Assembly (NCBI RefSeq): GCF_017639205.1
Contig: NZ_CP071139.1
Coordinates: forward strand, 4,284,001 to 4,348,000
From: Streptomyces nojiriensis
GTDB taxonomy: Bacteria > Actinomycetota > Actinomycetes > Streptomycetales > Streptomycetaceae
Reading direction: 5' to 3'
DNA length: 64,000 nt
Under the pieces are notes generated by a model. It did not search any database and was not told where the DNA came from. It was given only the letters and a program-made list of their open reading frames with translations. This document shows positions 1 to 9,000 of this stretch, piece after piece (position 1 is the first letter of the stretch; every line of letters starts with the position of its first letter). The position numbers and the translations under genes were made by a program.

Positions 1-939
1 GACGCGGTGGCCCGCAACGCGGCGGTGAAGGCGGCGGTCAAGGAGATCTGGCCGGCCGTCGAACCGGCGAAGCTGGTCCTGCGCCTGCTGTCCGACCCCG
101 AGTTCCTCGCCCTGCACGCGGCGGACTTGCTCACCGAGGACGAGCAGAAGCTCCTGCTGTGGCCGAAGCCGTTCCGCAGCGTGAAGTCGGCGAAGTGGTC
201 GGCGGCGGACCTGGTCCTGATCGACGAGACGGCCGACCTGGTGGAGCGGACGCATTCGCTCGGCCATGTCGTCCTCGACGAGGCCCAGGACCTGTCGCCG
301 ATGCAGTACCGGGCGGTGGGACGGCGCTGCACCACGGGCTCGGCGACGGTCCTCGGCGACCTCGCGCAGGGCACCACGCCGTGGGCCACGCGCAGCTGGG
401 ACGAGGCCCTCGCGCACCTGGGCAAGCCGCAGGCGGTGGTGGAGGAGCTGACGGCGGGCTTCCGCGTGCCGCGCGAGGTGATCGCCTACGCCTCCCGGCT
501 GCTGCCGTCGATCTCCCCGGGCCTGGCGCCGGTCTCCTCCGTCCGCGAGACGCCGGGATCGCTGCGGATCGAGGAGACCTCGGACCTCACCGCGGCGGTG
601 GTGGCGTCCTGCCGCGACTCTTTGGCGCACGAGGGCTCGATCGGCCTGATCGCGGCGGACGCGCGGATCCCGGTGCTGGCCGAGGCGCTGGCGGAGGCGG
701 GGCTGCCGTACCTGTCTCCCGGCGAGGAGACCACCGCCGAGTCGCGGCTGACCCTCGTCCCGGCGTCGCTGGCGAAGGGTCTGGAGTACGACTACGTGGT
801 CCTGGACGAGCCCGCGGCGATCGTGGACGGCGAGCCGGACGAGCGGACGGGGCTGCGCCGCCTGTACGTCTGCCTCACCCGCGCGGTCTCGGGCCTGACG
901 GCCCTCCACGCGGCCCCGCTCCCGGCCGCCCTGACCTGA
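1..939 (+). CDS. HelD/HelR-like superfamily 1 ATPase, 3' part only
   Basis: The gene is cut by the left edge; the frame is open from base 1 and ends at 937-939. The visible C-terminal ~310 residues contain the Walker B-type stretch VVLDEAQDLSPMQYRA near residue 88, a GDLAQGTTPW motif like helicase motif III, FRVPREVI, and the motif VI-like RLYVCLTRAVSGL near the end. These match UvrD/Rep-type superfamily 1 ATPases. The wording is closest to the actinobacterial HelD/HelR group, which removes stalled or rifamycin-bound RNA polymerase from DNA rather than unwinding it. The assignment to HelR rather than another UvrD-like helicase is an inference, because the N-terminal polymerase-binding arms lie outside the window. 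Confidence 0.75.
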   Translation, partial: DAVARNAAVKAAVKEIWPAVEPAKLVLRLLSDPEFLALHAADLLTEDEQKLLLWPKPFRSVKSAKWSAADLVLIDETADLVERTHSLGHVVLDEAQDLSPMQYRAVGRRCTTGSATVLGDLAQGTTPWATRSWDEALAHLGKPQAVVEELTAGFRVPREVIAYASRLLPSISPGLAPVSSVRETPGSLRIEETSDLTAAVVASCRDSLAHEGSIGLIAADARIPVLAEALAEAGLPYLSPGEETTAESRLTLVPASLAKGLEYDYVVLDEPAAIVDGEPDERTGLRRLYVCLTRAVSGLTALHAAPLPAALT

Positions 940-957
940 CCTGCGGCCCGCCCTCCT

Positions 958-1052
958 GGGGCTCCGCCCCGGACCCCGCGCCTCAAACGCCGGCGAGGCT
1001 AAATCGAGCCTCGCCGGCGTTTGAGGCGCGGGGGTCCGGGGGCGGAGCCCCC
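958..1052. terminator. Bidirectional terminator made of two inverted dispersed repeats
   Basis: Arms at 958-1000 and 1007-1052 are near-perfect inverted copies of a GC-rich repeat (core GGCGTTTGAGGCGCGGG) with a 6-base loop AAATCG. It lies between two converging genes, 18 bases after the upstream stop and 2 bases before the stop of cutC, so it can end transcription from both sides. The same repeat recurs at 42487-42592, 55608-55705, 59370-59446 and 62595-62638. Confidence 0.8.
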
Positions 1053-1053
1053 G

Positions 1054-1740
1054 TCAGGACAGGGCGGTGCGCCAGTCCGCGACGGCGGCCGCCGAGACCG
1101 GACCGCCCCACCCGGAGGGACGCGCCGCGCCGCCGATGTGGAAGGCGTCGATCCCGCCCGCGCGCAGCACGGGCAGGTGCGCGAGCGCCAGCCCGCCGCC
1201 CACCAGGATCCGCGCCCCGTACCCCGGCTCACCACGCCGCGCCGCCTCCGCCAGCAGCACCGGCACCCCGGCCTCCACCCCCGCGGCCGAGCCCGCCGTG
1301 AGGTACGTGTCCAGCCCCGGCGCATCGGCCAGCGCCTTGCGCAGCTGGTCCCGGTCCGCCGCGCGGTCGATGGCCCGGTGGAAGGTCCAGCGGCAGCCGT
1401 CCAGCTCCGCGACGACCGCCTCGACCGCGGCCAGGTCGGGGGCGCCGTCGGCGTCCAGGAAGCCGAGGACGAACTCCTGCGCGCCCTCCGCCCGCAGTTC
1501 CCGTGCCGCCCGGGCCAAGGCGGAGACGTCGCCGGCCGCGAAACCGTCCGTCTTGCGGAGCATCACGCGCAGCGGGATGTCGACCGCCGCCCTGATCGCC
1601 GCGAAGGTCTCGCGCGGCGGGGTGAGCCCGTCGGCGGCCATGTCGGTGACCAGTTCGAGTCGGTCCGCCCCACCGGCCTGGGCCGCGACCGCGTCCTCCA
1701 CGTCGAGGGCGATCACCTCCAGGAGCGCACGGTTGCTCAT
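1054..1740 (-). CDS. cutC: CutC family protein
   Basis: A 228-residue TIM-barrel protein of the usual CutC length. It starts MSNRALLEVIALDVEDA and carries the family segments GGADRLELV (about residues 23-31) and VMLRKTDGF, and a late ILVGGGL stretch. CutC was named for copper homeostasis in E. coli, but the direct copper role is disputed and the barrel may have an enzymatic function. It is a single gene facing the helicase gene across a strong hairpin. The ATG at 1740 is preceded by AGGATGG-like purines. No metal-binding Cys/His cluster is evident, so the copper label is by family only. Confidence 0.85.
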   Translation of the reverse strand: MSNRALLEVIALDVEDAVAAQAGGADRLELVTDMAADGLTPPRETFAAIRAAVDIPLRVMLRKTDGFAAGDVSALARAARELRAEGAQEFVLGFLDADGAPDLAAVEAVVAELDGCRWTFHRAIDRAADRDQLRKALADAPGLDTYLTAGSAAGVEAGVPVLLAEAARRGEPGYGARILVGGGLALAHLPVLRAGGIDAFHIGGAARPSGWGGPVSAAAVADWRTALS

Positions 1741-1869
1741 TCGATCCCATCCTTCTTCGGAAAGCTCGGGGAAACTCAGGAAAACCCACTAGAGGTCTAG
1801 TCCAATATTCAGAATACGGGCCTCCGCCCGCCCTTCACCAGCACAATCTCGCCACCCCACAATGTGCCC

Positions 1870-2574
1870 ATGGACACAGGCACCCAGAGCAGCGACACCC
1901 ACCCGGACACCGCCGACCTGCGGGCCCGCTGGCAGGCGACCGTCACCGCCGCCGGCGCCCCCGCCGACCGCGATCCCGCGCCCTACGCCGACCGCCTCCT
2001 CGCCGCCTGGGCGGAACCGCAGCGCCGGTACCACACCACCGCGCACCTGGCCGACGTACTCGCGCGGATCGACGTACTGGCCCCGCACGCCGCCGACCCG
2101 GCCGCCGTCCGGCTCGCCGCCTGGTTCCACGACGCCGTCTACCGCCCCGACCGGTCCGAGAACGAGGAGCGCAGCGCCGCCCTCGCCGAGCGCGCCCTCC
2201 CCGAGCTCGGCATCGGCCCCGCGCGCACCGCCGAGGTGGCCCGCCTCGTCCGGCTCACCGTCACCCACGACCCCGCCCCCGAGGACACCGACGGCGAGGC
2301 CCTCTGCGACGCCGACCTGGCCGTCCTGGCCGGGGAGCCCGACGCCTACGCCGCCTACGCGGCCGCCGTCCGCGCCGAGTACGGCTTCGTCCCCGACGAC
2401 GCCTTCCGCGCCGGCCGCGCCGCCGTACTGCGCCAGCTCCTCGGCCTGCCGCGGCTCTTCCGCACGCCCTACGGGGCCGCGCACTGGGAGGCCCCGGCCC
2501 GCGCCAACCTCGCCGCGGAACTCGCCGGCCTCACCGATCCCGCCGACGCCCCTGCCGACGGCCGGGGAATTTGA
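1870..2574 (+). CDS. HD domain phosphohydrolase-like protein
   Basis: A 234-residue soluble protein. The metal-binding HD pattern is readable: YHTTAHLADVL (first His), then WFHDAVY (the His-Asp pair), and CDADLAVLAG (a late Asp). It matches the group of predicted HD-type metal-dependent hydrolases with an N-terminal W/Y-rich segment. Substrate is unknown. A GTG six bases upstream (1864) is an alternative start; the ATG at 1870 is preferred because the extra two residues look non-conserved. It is followed closely by an efflux gene 27 bases downstream on the same strand. Confidence 0.75.
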   Translation: MDTGTQSSDTHPDTADLRARWQATVTAAGAPADRDPAPYADRLLAAWAEPQRRYHTTAHLADVLARIDVLAPHAADPAAVRLAAWFHDAVYRPDRSENEERSAALAERALPELGIGPARTAEVARLVRLTVTHDPAPEDTDGEALCDADLAVLAGEPDAYAAYAAAVRAEYGFVPDDAFRAGRAAVLRQLLGLPRLFRTPYGAAHWEAPARANLAAELAGLTDPADAPADGRGI

Positions 2575-2601
2575 TCGCGTTCACGCCGGTTGGTGACAGT
2601 C

Positions 2602-3852
2602 ATGCCCGCAGCAGCCGCACGCCCCCGCATGCCCGTCGCCGTGTACGTCCTCGGCCTGTCCGTCTTCGCGCTCGGCACCAGCGAATTCATGCTCTCCGGA
2701 CTGCTGCCGCCCATCGCCGAGGACATGGGCGTCACCATCCCGCAGGCGGGCCTGCTCATATCCGCCTTCGCGATCGGCATGGTCGTGGGCGCACCGCTGC
2801 TGGCCGTGGCCACCCTGCGGCTCCCCCGCCGCACCACCCTCATCGCCCTCATCAGCCTCTTCGGCCTCGGGCAGGTCGCGGGCGCGCTGGCCCCCACCTA
2901 CGAGCTCCTCTTCGCCTCCCGCGTGGTCTCCGCGTTCGCGTGCGCCGGCTTCTGGGCCGTGGGCGCGGCCGTCGCCATCGCCATGGTCGACAAGGACCAG
3001 CGGGCCCGCGCGATGGCCGTCATGATCGGCGGCCTGTCGATCGCGAACGTCCTCGGCGTCCCCGCCGGCGCCTTCCTCGGCGAGCACCTGGGCTGGCGCT
3101 CCGCCTTCTGGTCGGTCGCCGCCGCCTCCGCGATCGCCCTCGTCGGCATCCTCGCGCTGATCCCGAAGATCCCGCTGCCCGCCGAGAAGCCCTCGCTCCG
3201 GCGCGAGCTGCGCATCTACCGCGACCGCCAGGTGTGGCTCTCCATCGGCATCACCGCACTGGCCGCGGGCGGCGTCTTCTGCGCCTTCAGCTACCTGTCA
3301 CCGCTGCTCACGGACGCGGCCGGGCTGGACTCGCGGTGGGTCCCGTGGATCCTCGGCCTCTTCGGCATCGGCGCGCTGGCCGGCACGACCGTCGGCGGCC
3401 GGGTCGCCGACGCGCACCTGTTCGGCGTGATGATCTGGGGCATCACCGCCTCGACCGTCTTCCTCACCGCGCTCGCCCTGCTGGCCTCCACCGCCGCCGC
3501 GGCGATCGCCCTGGCCTTCCTGCTCGGCTTCTCGGCCTTCTTCACCGCCCCGGCGCTCAACGCCCGCATGTTCAACGTGGCCGGCGCCGCCCCGACCCTG
3601 GCCGGCGCCACCACCACGGCCGCCTTCAACCTCGGCAACACCGGCGGCCCCTGGCTCGGCGGCACCGTGATCGACGCGGGCCTGGGCTTCGCCGCCACCG
3701 CCTGGGCGGGCGCCGCCATGACCGTCACCGCGATCACCCTCACCGTGCTCGCCCTGCGCCTGGACCGCCGCCGTACGCCGGCGCAGGCGACCCGCGTGAT
3801 CGCCACGGGCGGCGCCACCCCGACCCCCGCCGAGGCTCCCGCCCGCGCCTGA
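2602..3852 (+). CDS. MFS efflux transporter, Cmx/CmrA-like
   Basis: A 12-helix major facilitator of about 416 residues. The N-terminal ALGTSEFMLSGLLPPIAEDM signature followed by GLLISAFAIGMVVGAP is characteristic of the actinobacterial chloramphenicol-exporter group (Cml/Cmx/CmrA). Transport of drugs by proton antiport is therefore likely, but the actual substrate cannot be read from sequence. Starts at TTG 2590, GTG 2593 and ATG 2602 share the frame; ATG 2602 puts only a short tail before the first helix and is my choice. It may be co-transcribed with the HD hydrolase just upstream. Confidence 0.85.
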   Translation: MPAAAARPRMPVAVYVLGLSVFALGTSEFMLSGLLPPIAEDMGVTIPQAGLLISAFAIGMVVGAPLLAVATLRLPRRTTLIALISLFGLGQVAGALAPTYELLFASRVVSAFACAGFWAVGAAVAIAMVDKDQRARAMAVMIGGLSIANVLGVPAGAFLGEHLGWRSAFWSVAAASAIALVGILALIPKIPLPAEKPSLRRELRIYRDRQVWLSIGITALAAGGVFCAFSYLSPLLTDAAGLDSRWVPWILGLFGIGALAGTTVGGRVADAHLFGVMIWGITASTVFLTALALLASTAAAAIALAFLLGFSAFFTAPALNARMFNVAGAAPTLAGATTTAAFNLGNTGGPWLGGTVIDAGLGFAATAWAGAAMTVTAITLTVLALRLDRRRTPAQATRVIATGGATPTPAEAPARA

Positions 3853-3969
3853 CCGCGCCCGACCGCGGTCCTGGTCCCGGTCGCCGCCCCGGACCCGGCT
3901 TCCTACGATGGGAAGGTCCGCTCGGGGAGCCGGTGACCGCTCGGGGACGTGCGTCAGAGGTGATCCTCC

Positions 3970-5193
3970 ATGGGCCGGTACCGCGCGCCCACCGTCTTGG
4001 CAGCCGCCTCCCTGCTGCTCACCGCGCTGTGCGCGGGCCAGGCTCCCGCGGCCGCCCCGCCGGGCCGGGTCGACATCGACCCGGTGACCGCCGAGCAGCT
4101 CGACGACGCGATCACCGCGGCCATGCGCAAGGCCGACATCCCCGGGGTGGGCGTCGGCCTGTGGATCGACGGCGAAGACCCCTACGTGCGTGCCTTCGGC
4201 ACCTCCGACAAGGCCACCGGCACCCCCATCAAGACCGATATGCACACCCGCATCGGCAGCGTCACCAAGACCTTCACCGTCACCGCCGTCCTCCAGCTCG
4301 TCGACGACGGGAAGGTACGGCTCGACGCGCCGATCTCGACGTACCTCGACGGCGTGCCCGGCGGCGACAGGATCACCGTCCGGCAGCTCGCCGACATGCG
4401 CAGCGGCCTCTACAACTACACCGAGGACCCGCGCCTGCTCGCCACCTACAAGGCCGACCCGCACCGCGCCTGGACCCCGCAGGAGCTGCTGGACACCGCT
4501 TTCCGGCACCCGGCCAACTTCCCGCCGGGCACGCGCTGGGAGTACTCCAACACCAACACCGTCGTGCTCGGCCTGCTCGTCGAGAAGGTCGGCGGGCAGC
4601 CCCTGCACACCTACCTGCAGCAGCACGTCTTCGAACCGGCCGGCCTGGACGCGACCTCGCTGCCGACCGGCGCGGAGATCGCGTCCCCGTACGTGCACGG
4701 CTACACGAACTTCACCCCGAACGGCGCGACCGTCGACGCCTCCACCTGGAATCCGTCCTGGGCCTGGGCGGCCGGCGCGACGATCTCCACCATGGACGAC
4801 CTGCACTCCTGGGTCCCGACCCTGGTCAGCGGGAAGCTGCCCGACGGCGACCGCCTGCTGGAGCCGGCCACCCAGGCCCAGCGGCTGCGCATGCTGCCCA
4901 CCGGACACCCCGACGTGCGCTACGGGCTCGGCATCGCCGAGCTCGACGGCTGGATCGGCCACAACGGCGAGCTGCCCGGCTACGAGACCGTCGCCGTCCG
5001 GCTCCCGCAGGCCCGCGCCACCATGGTGATCGTGGTGAACTCCGACGTCGACGGGAAGTTCGGCAACCTGAGCTCGCTCATCGCCAACACGGTCACCAAG
5101 ATCGTGACCCCGGACCACGTCTGGCAGCTCCCGCCGGCGGCCCAGCCCCCCTCCGTCCCGGAACCGACCCCGGCCCCGGCTCCGAGCTCCTAG
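3970..5193 (+). CDS. Secreted serine hydrolase, beta-lactamase class C / D,D-carboxypeptidase fold
   Basis: A 407-residue exported protein with a signal peptide over about residues 1-29 (hydrophobic run LAAASLLLTALCAG). The penicillin-binding motifs are in order: S97-V-T-K100 (nucleophile and general base), a YNY motif in GLYNYTED, and HNG in WIGHNGELPGY near residue 329. This is the serine beta-lactamase-like family that includes Streptomyces R61-type D,D-carboxypeptidases and esterases. The C-terminus is a Pro-rich tail (PEPTPAPAPSS). Whether it acts on peptidoglycan or on other esters/amides is not decidable here. It is preceded by a 117-base gap and a GAGGTGATCC ribosome site. Confidence 0.85.
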   Translation: MGRYRAPTVLAAASLLLTALCAGQAPAAAPPGRVDIDPVTAEQLDDAITAAMRKADIPGVGVGLWIDGEDPYVRAFGTSDKATGTPIKTDMHTRIGSVTKTFTVTAVLQLVDDGKVRLDAPISTYLDGVPGGDRITVRQLADMRSGLYNYTEDPRLLATYKADPHRAWTPQELLDTAFRHPANFPPGTRWEYSNTNTVVLGLLVEKVGGQPLHTYLQQHVFEPAGLDATSLPTGAEIASPYVHGYTNFTPNGATVDASTWNPSWAWAAGATISTMDDLHSWVPTLVSGKLPDGDRLLEPATQAQRLRMLPTGHPDVRYGLGIAELDGWIGHNGELPGYETVAVRLPQARATMVIVVNSDVDGKFGNLSSLIANTVTKIVTPDHVWQLPPAAQPPSVPEPTPAPAPSS

Positions 5194-5459
5194 GCCACCG
5201 GCCGGCCCTTCGGGCGGCGCAGGCCCGCCGCGGTGAGGCGGCGGACCAGTTCCTTGCTGCCGATCTCCACCGCGCCGGCGCCGACCGCGTCCGCGTACCG
5301 GTACGAGGGCACGTCGTAGTGGTCCCGCTCGAAGGCGCGCGGCGGACACCCGATGGCCGCCGCGAAGGCGTGCAGCTCCTCGTACGAGACGTCGCTGACC
5401 AGGTGCGACCACATGCGGCCGTGGCCCGGCCAGGTCGGCGGGTCGATGTAGACGGTCAC
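5190..5459 (-). CDS. DUF4031 domain protein
   Basis: An 89-residue protein starting at a GTG (MTVYIDPPTWPGHGRMWSHL). The conserved YIDPPxWPGHGR motif, SHLVSD, and FERDHYDVP are the signature of DUF4031, a small family common in Streptomyces with no known function. Its stop codon overlaps by four bases the end of the converging serine hydrolase gene. It is 7 bases downstream of the next small gene on the same strand, so the two are probably one transcript. Confidence 0.8.
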   Translation of the reverse strand: MTVYIDPPTWPGHGRMWSHLVSDVSYEELHAFAAAIGCPPRAFERDHYDVPSYRYADAVGAGAVEIGSKELVRRLTAAGLRRPKGRPVA

Positions 5460-5466
5460 GGGCGGC

Positions 5467-5841
5467 TCACCGGCGGCCGAGGACCGGGCCCAGGCCGCCG
5501 ATCGCGGCCACCTTCACCCCCGCCTCCGAGCACACCCAGTGCGGGTCGGGTCCCAGCTCCGGCTCCACGTCCAGCGCGTGCGGGTCTCCGTGGTTGCAGA
5601 CCGGGCACAGCGGCCATCGTCCGTACTTCTCCAGCAGCGCGTCCTTCACGTCTTGGGCGACAAGTCCGGCAAGGTAGTCGACACCCTCCGGCCACTGCTC
5701 CACCCACCACCGGCGGTGCGTGACCGAGTCCTCGACGAGGGAGACGACATCGGCTTCGGCGACCTCGCCGGCGGCGAGGTCGGCGAGAACAAGGGCGCGG
5801 GCGACGTGCAGCGCCTGCTCCAAGGGGGTCGCGTGGTCCAT
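5467..5841 (-). CDS. Small hypothetical protein with C-terminal Cys/His cluster
   Basis: A 124-residue protein read from ATG 5841 (MDHATPLEQALHVARALV). The C-terminal third has CPVCNHGDPHALDV and, 18 residues later, HWVC, a Cys-x2-Cys plus His/Cys arrangement that could hold zinc. The N-terminal part is predicted helical. I recognise it only as a type of small streptomycete protein commonly found beside murQ; no function is known. It is divergent from murQ with 70 bases between the two starts, so the two genes share a promoter region. Confidence 0.65.
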   Translation of the reverse strand: MDHATPLEQALHVARALVLADLAAGEVAEADVVSLVEDSVTHRRWWVEQWPEGVDYLAGLVAQDVKDALLEKYGRWPLCPVCNHGDPHALDVEPELGPDPHWVCSEAGVKVAAIGGLGPVLGRR

Positions 5842-5911
5842 GCGCCCATTGTGGACCCGCGAGGGCCCGCCGATGAAGGCCCTCTTTCCGCACAGCAGAC
5901 CAGGGAGCCGC

Positions 5912-6847
5912 ATGACCGCGTACGAAGAACTCCGCGCCCAGCTGGACACCCTCACCACCGAGGCCTTCCGCCAGGACCTCGCCGAGATCGACCGGCTGTC
6001 CACCCTCGACATCGCCCGCACCATGAACGCCGAGGACGCCACCGTCCCGGCCGCCGTCGCCGCGCAGCTCCCGCGGATCGCCGCCGCCGTCGACGCGATC
6101 GCCGAGCGCATGGCCCGGGGCGGGCGGCTGGTCTACGCGGGCGCCGGCACGGCCGGCCGGATGGGCGTCCTGGACGCCAGCGAGTGCCCGCCCACCTTCA
6201 ACACCGACCCGGCCGACGTCGTCGGCCTGATCGCGGGCGGACCGTCCGCCATGGTCAAGGCCGTCGAAGGCGCCGAGGACTCCGAGGAGCTGGCCGCCGC
6301 GGACCTCACCGCCCTGGAGATCGGGCCGCACGACACGGTCGTCGGCATCTCCGCCTCCGGCCGCACCCCGTACGCGATCGGCGCCGTCGAGTTCGCCCGA
6401 ACCCGCGGCGCGCTCACCGTCGGGCTCTCCTGCAACGCCGGATCCGCCCTCGCCGCCGCCGCCGACCACGGCATCGAGGTCGTCGTCGGACCCGAACTCC
6501 TCACCGGATCCACCCGTCTGAAGGCCGGCACCGCGCAGAAGCTCGTCCTCAACCTCATCTCGACCATCACGATGATCCGTCTCGGGAAGACCTACGGGAA
6601 CCTGATGGTCGACATGCGCTCCTCGAACGAGAAGCTGCGCGCCCGCGCCCGCCGCATCGTGGCGCTGGCCACCGGCGCGCCCGACGCGGAGATCGAGGCC
6701 GCGCTGACCGCCACCGGCGGCGAGGTGAAGAACGCCGTACTCGTCGTCCTCGGCGGGGTCGACGGCCCCACGGCCGCCGAGCTGCTCGCCGCCTCGCAGG
6801 GCCATCTGCGCGCCGCCCTCGAACTCGCCCCCGCCCACACCCGCTGA
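5912..6847 (+). CDS. murQ: N-acetylmuramic acid 6-phosphate etherase
   Basis: A 311-residue SIS-domain enzyme that cleaves the lactyl ether of MurNAc-6-phosphate to give GlcNAc-6-phosphate and D-lactate during cell-wall recycling. Visible signatures: YAGAGTAGRMGVLDASECPPTF (about residues 70-91, with the catalytic Glu in SEC), VGISASGRTPY (sugar-phosphate-binding SIS motif), and the helical C-terminal part LRARARRIVALATG. It sits 23 bases before a PTS permease gene, so substrate uptake and first breakdown step are coupled in one operon. The product feeds nagA, which lies elsewhere in this window. Confidence 0.93.
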   Translation: MTAYEELRAQLDTLTTEAFRQDLAEIDRLSTLDIARTMNAEDATVPAAVAAQLPRIAAAVDAIAERMARGGRLVYAGAGTAGRMGVLDASECPPTFNTDPADVVGLIAGGPSAMVKAVEGAEDSEELAAADLTALEIGPHDTVVGISASGRTPYAIGAVEFARTRGALTVGLSCNAGSALAAAADHGIEVVVGPELLTGSTRLKAGTAQKLVLNLISTITMIRLGKTYGNLMVDMRSSNEKLRARARRIVALATGAPDAEIEAALTATGGEVKNAVLVVLGGVDGPTAAELLAASQGHLRAALELAPAHTR

Positions 6848-6870
6848 CCTCCGAGCCAAGGCGATCCCAC

Positions 6871-8376
6871 ATGTCCACCGACAAGAACCGCGCCACCGCC
6901 GCCGCGATCCTTCCGCTGGTCGGCGGCCCGGACAACATCACCTCGATCGCGCACTGCATGACCCGCCTGCGCATCTCGCTGCGCGACCGCTCGCTGGTCC
7001 AGGACGAGGCCCTGCGCGCCCTGCCGGCGGTACTCGGCGTGGTCGAGGACGACACCTATCAGATCGTGCTGGGCCCGGGCGCCGTCGCCCGCGTGACCCC
7101 CGAGTTCGAAGCGCTCGTCGCGGAGGCCCGCTCGGCCGCGCCGACCCCGACCCCGGCCCCGGCCGCCCGCGCGATCACCGCGGAGGACCTCGCCGCACAG
7201 GGCGCGGCACTGAAAGAGGCTCAGAAGGCCCGCAACGCCACCCCCTTCAAGCTCTTCCTGCGCCGGATCGCGAACATCTTCGTCCCGCTGATCCCGGCGC
7301 TGATCGGCTGCGGCATCATCGCCGGCCTGAACGGCCTGCTGACGAACCTCGGATGGGTGCCCGCCGTCGTGCCCGCCCTCGCCGCCATCGCCTCCGGGTT
7401 CATGTCCCTGATCGCGGTCTTCGTCGGCCACAACACGGCCAAGGAGTTCGGCGGTACGCCGATCCTGGGCGGTGCGGTCGCCGCGATCATCGTCTTCCCG
7501 GGCGTCGCGAAGATCGACGCGTTCGGCCTGGAGCTCAAGCCCGGTCAGGGCGGTGTCCTCGGCGCGCTCGCCGCCGCCCTCCTCGCCGTGTACGTGGAGA
7601 AGTGGTGCCGCAAGTGGGTACCGGAGACCCTGGACGTCCTCGTCACCCCCACCCTCACCGTGCTGATCTCGGGCCTGGTCACCCTCTTCGGCCTGATGTA
7701 CCTCGCCGGTGCGGCCTCCACCGCCATCGGCGCCTTCGCCGACCGGCTCCTCGCCGGCGGCGGCGCGTTCGCGGGCCTGGTCCTGGGCGGCCTCTTCCTC
7801 CCCCTGGTGATGCTCGGCCTGCACCAGGCCCTGATCCCCATCCACACCACCCTCATCGAGCAGGACGGCTACACCGTCCTGCTGCCCATCCTCGCCATGG
7901 CGGGCGCGGGCCAGGTCGGCGCGGCCATCGCCGTCTACTACCGCCTCCCGCGCAACGGCTCGCTCCGCGCCACCATCAAGTCCGCGCTCCCGGCCGGCTT
8001 CCTGGGCGTCGGCGAACCACTGATCTACGGCGTCTCGCTGCCGCTCGGCCGACCCTTCGTCACCGCCTGCATCGGCGGCGCGGCCGGCGGCGCCTTCGTC
8101 GGCCTCTTCCACCAGCTGGGCGTCGCCTTCGGCTCCACCGCCATCGGCCCCTCGGGCTGGGCCCTGTTCCCCCTGCTCGACGGCAAGTCCGGCGCGGGCA
8201 TCACCCTCGCGATCTACGCGGGCGGCCTGCTGACCGGCTACCTGGTGGGCTTCGTCGCCACCTACTTCTTCGGCTTCACCCGCCAGATGCTGACCGACCT
8301 CGACACCGACCCGGACCAGGCCCCGGGCACCACGACCGCCACCGGAACACCCCCGAAGGAGCGGGTCCCCGCATAG
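6871..8376 (+). CDS. PTS permease EIIBC, probably for N-acetylmuramic acid
   Basis: A 501-residue fused PTS component. Residues 1-80 form the EIIB domain with the phosphorylated Cys29 in AHCMTRLR; after an Ala/Pro/Thr linker (about 92-103) the EIIC domain has roughly ten membrane helices, including VPLIPALIGCGIIAGLNGLL and the GEPLIYGV motif typical of glucose/sucrose-family EIIC. There is no EIIA domain, as in E. coli MurP, so a separate EIIA must donate phosphate. The direct downstream position from murQ makes MurNAc the best substrate guess; beta-glucoside or sucrose transport is less likely but possible. Confidence 0.85.
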   Translation: MSTDKNRATAAAILPLVGGPDNITSIAHCMTRLRISLRDRSLVQDEALRALPAVLGVVEDDTYQIVLGPGAVARVTPEFEALVAEARSAAPTPTPAPAARAITAEDLAAQGAALKEAQKARNATPFKLFLRRIANIFVPLIPALIGCGIIAGLNGLLTNLGWVPAVVPALAAIASGFMSLIAVFVGHNTAKEFGGTPILGGAVAAIIVFPGVAKIDAFGLELKPGQGGVLGALAAALLAVYVEKWCRKWVPETLDVLVTPTLTVLISGLVTLFGLMYLAGAASTAIGAFADRLLAGGGAFAGLVLGGLFLPLVMLGLHQALIPIHTTLIEQDGYTVLLPILAMAGAGQVGAAIAVYYRLPRNGSLRATIKSALPAGFLGVGEPLIYGVSLPLGRPFVTACIGGAAGGAFVGLFHQLGVAFGSTAIGPSGWALFPLLDGKSGAGITLAIYAGGLLTGYLVGFVATYFFGFTRQMLTDLDTDPDQAPGTTTATGTPPKERVPA

Positions 8377-8402
8377 CGCCGCGAGTCCGCCATGATGCAG
8401 GG

Positions 8403-8993
8403 ATGATCAACTCCATACCTCCCGTGGTCCCCGCCGGCCGGATGCGCGCCCTGCCGCAGCCGGAGTTCGAGCTGCCGGGCGGCATGCTGCTGCGTCCCTG
8501 GGCGGCCCACGACGTCCCCGCGCTCGTCGAGTCCTGCCTCGACCCGGACATCCGGCACTGGAACCGGCCCGCCCTCCTCACCCCGGCCGAGGCCGAGGAG
8601 CGGATCGCCCGCTGGCACGCCCGCTGGCAGGACGAGGAGGCCGCGATCTGGGCCGTCGCCCCGGCCACCGGAGGCCCGGCCGTCGGGCTCATCGGCATCG
8701 GCGACCTCGACCTCGCGGGCGGCAGCGGCGAGATCCTGTACTGGCTGCTGCCCGCCGGGCGCGGCCGCGGGGTCATGGCGGCGGCCACGGAACGCGTGAG
8801 CCGCTGGGCCTTCGAGGACCTCGGCCTGCACCGGATACGGATCACCCACTCCGTGGCCAACCCGGCCTCCTGCGCCATCGCGACGAAAGCCGGATTCCCC
8901 CTGGAGGGCACCATGCGCGGCGCCCTCCTGCACGCGGACGGCTGGCACGACGAGCACCTGCACGCCCGGCTGCGCACCGACGCCCCGGCGTGA
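8403..8993 (+). CDS. GNAT family N-acetyltransferase
   Basis: A 196-residue protein of the RimJ/RimL-like GNAT group. LRPWAAHDVPALVESCLDPDIRHW opens the domain, GEILYWLLPAGRGRGVMAAA is motif A (the acetyl-CoA pyrophosphate loop RGRGVM), and NPASCAIATKAGFPLEGTMRGA is the C-terminal motif B region typical of amino-terminal or antibiotic acetyltransferases. Substrate is unknown. It begins 26 bases after the PTS gene on the same strand and could be co-transcribed. ATG 8403 follows a GCAGGG ribosome site. Confidence 0.8.
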   Translation: MINSIPPVVPAGRMRALPQPEFELPGGMLLRPWAAHDVPALVESCLDPDIRHWNRPALLTPAEAEERIARWHARWQDEEAAIWAVAPATGGPAVGLIGIGDLDLAGGSGEILYWLLPAGRGRGVMAAATERVSRWAFEDLGLHRIRITHSVANPASCAIATKAGFPLEGTMRGALLHADGWHDEHLHARLRTDAPA

Positions 8994-9000
8994 GATCAGG

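Noticed and set aside
159..1301. Long plus-strand frame of 380 codons rich in Gly, Arg and Pro
   Set aside because: Overlaps the helicase gene in another frame; composition is that of a GC-rich shadow with no domain.
3298..5412. 704-codon minus-strand frame across the serine hydrolase gene
   Set aside because: Shadow of two well-supported plus-strand genes; low-complexity Gly/Arg/Val composition.
2571..5723. 1050-codon Arg/Pro-rich plus-strand frame
   Set aside because: Overlaps the MFS and serine hydrolase genes in the wrong frame and has no recognisable fold.
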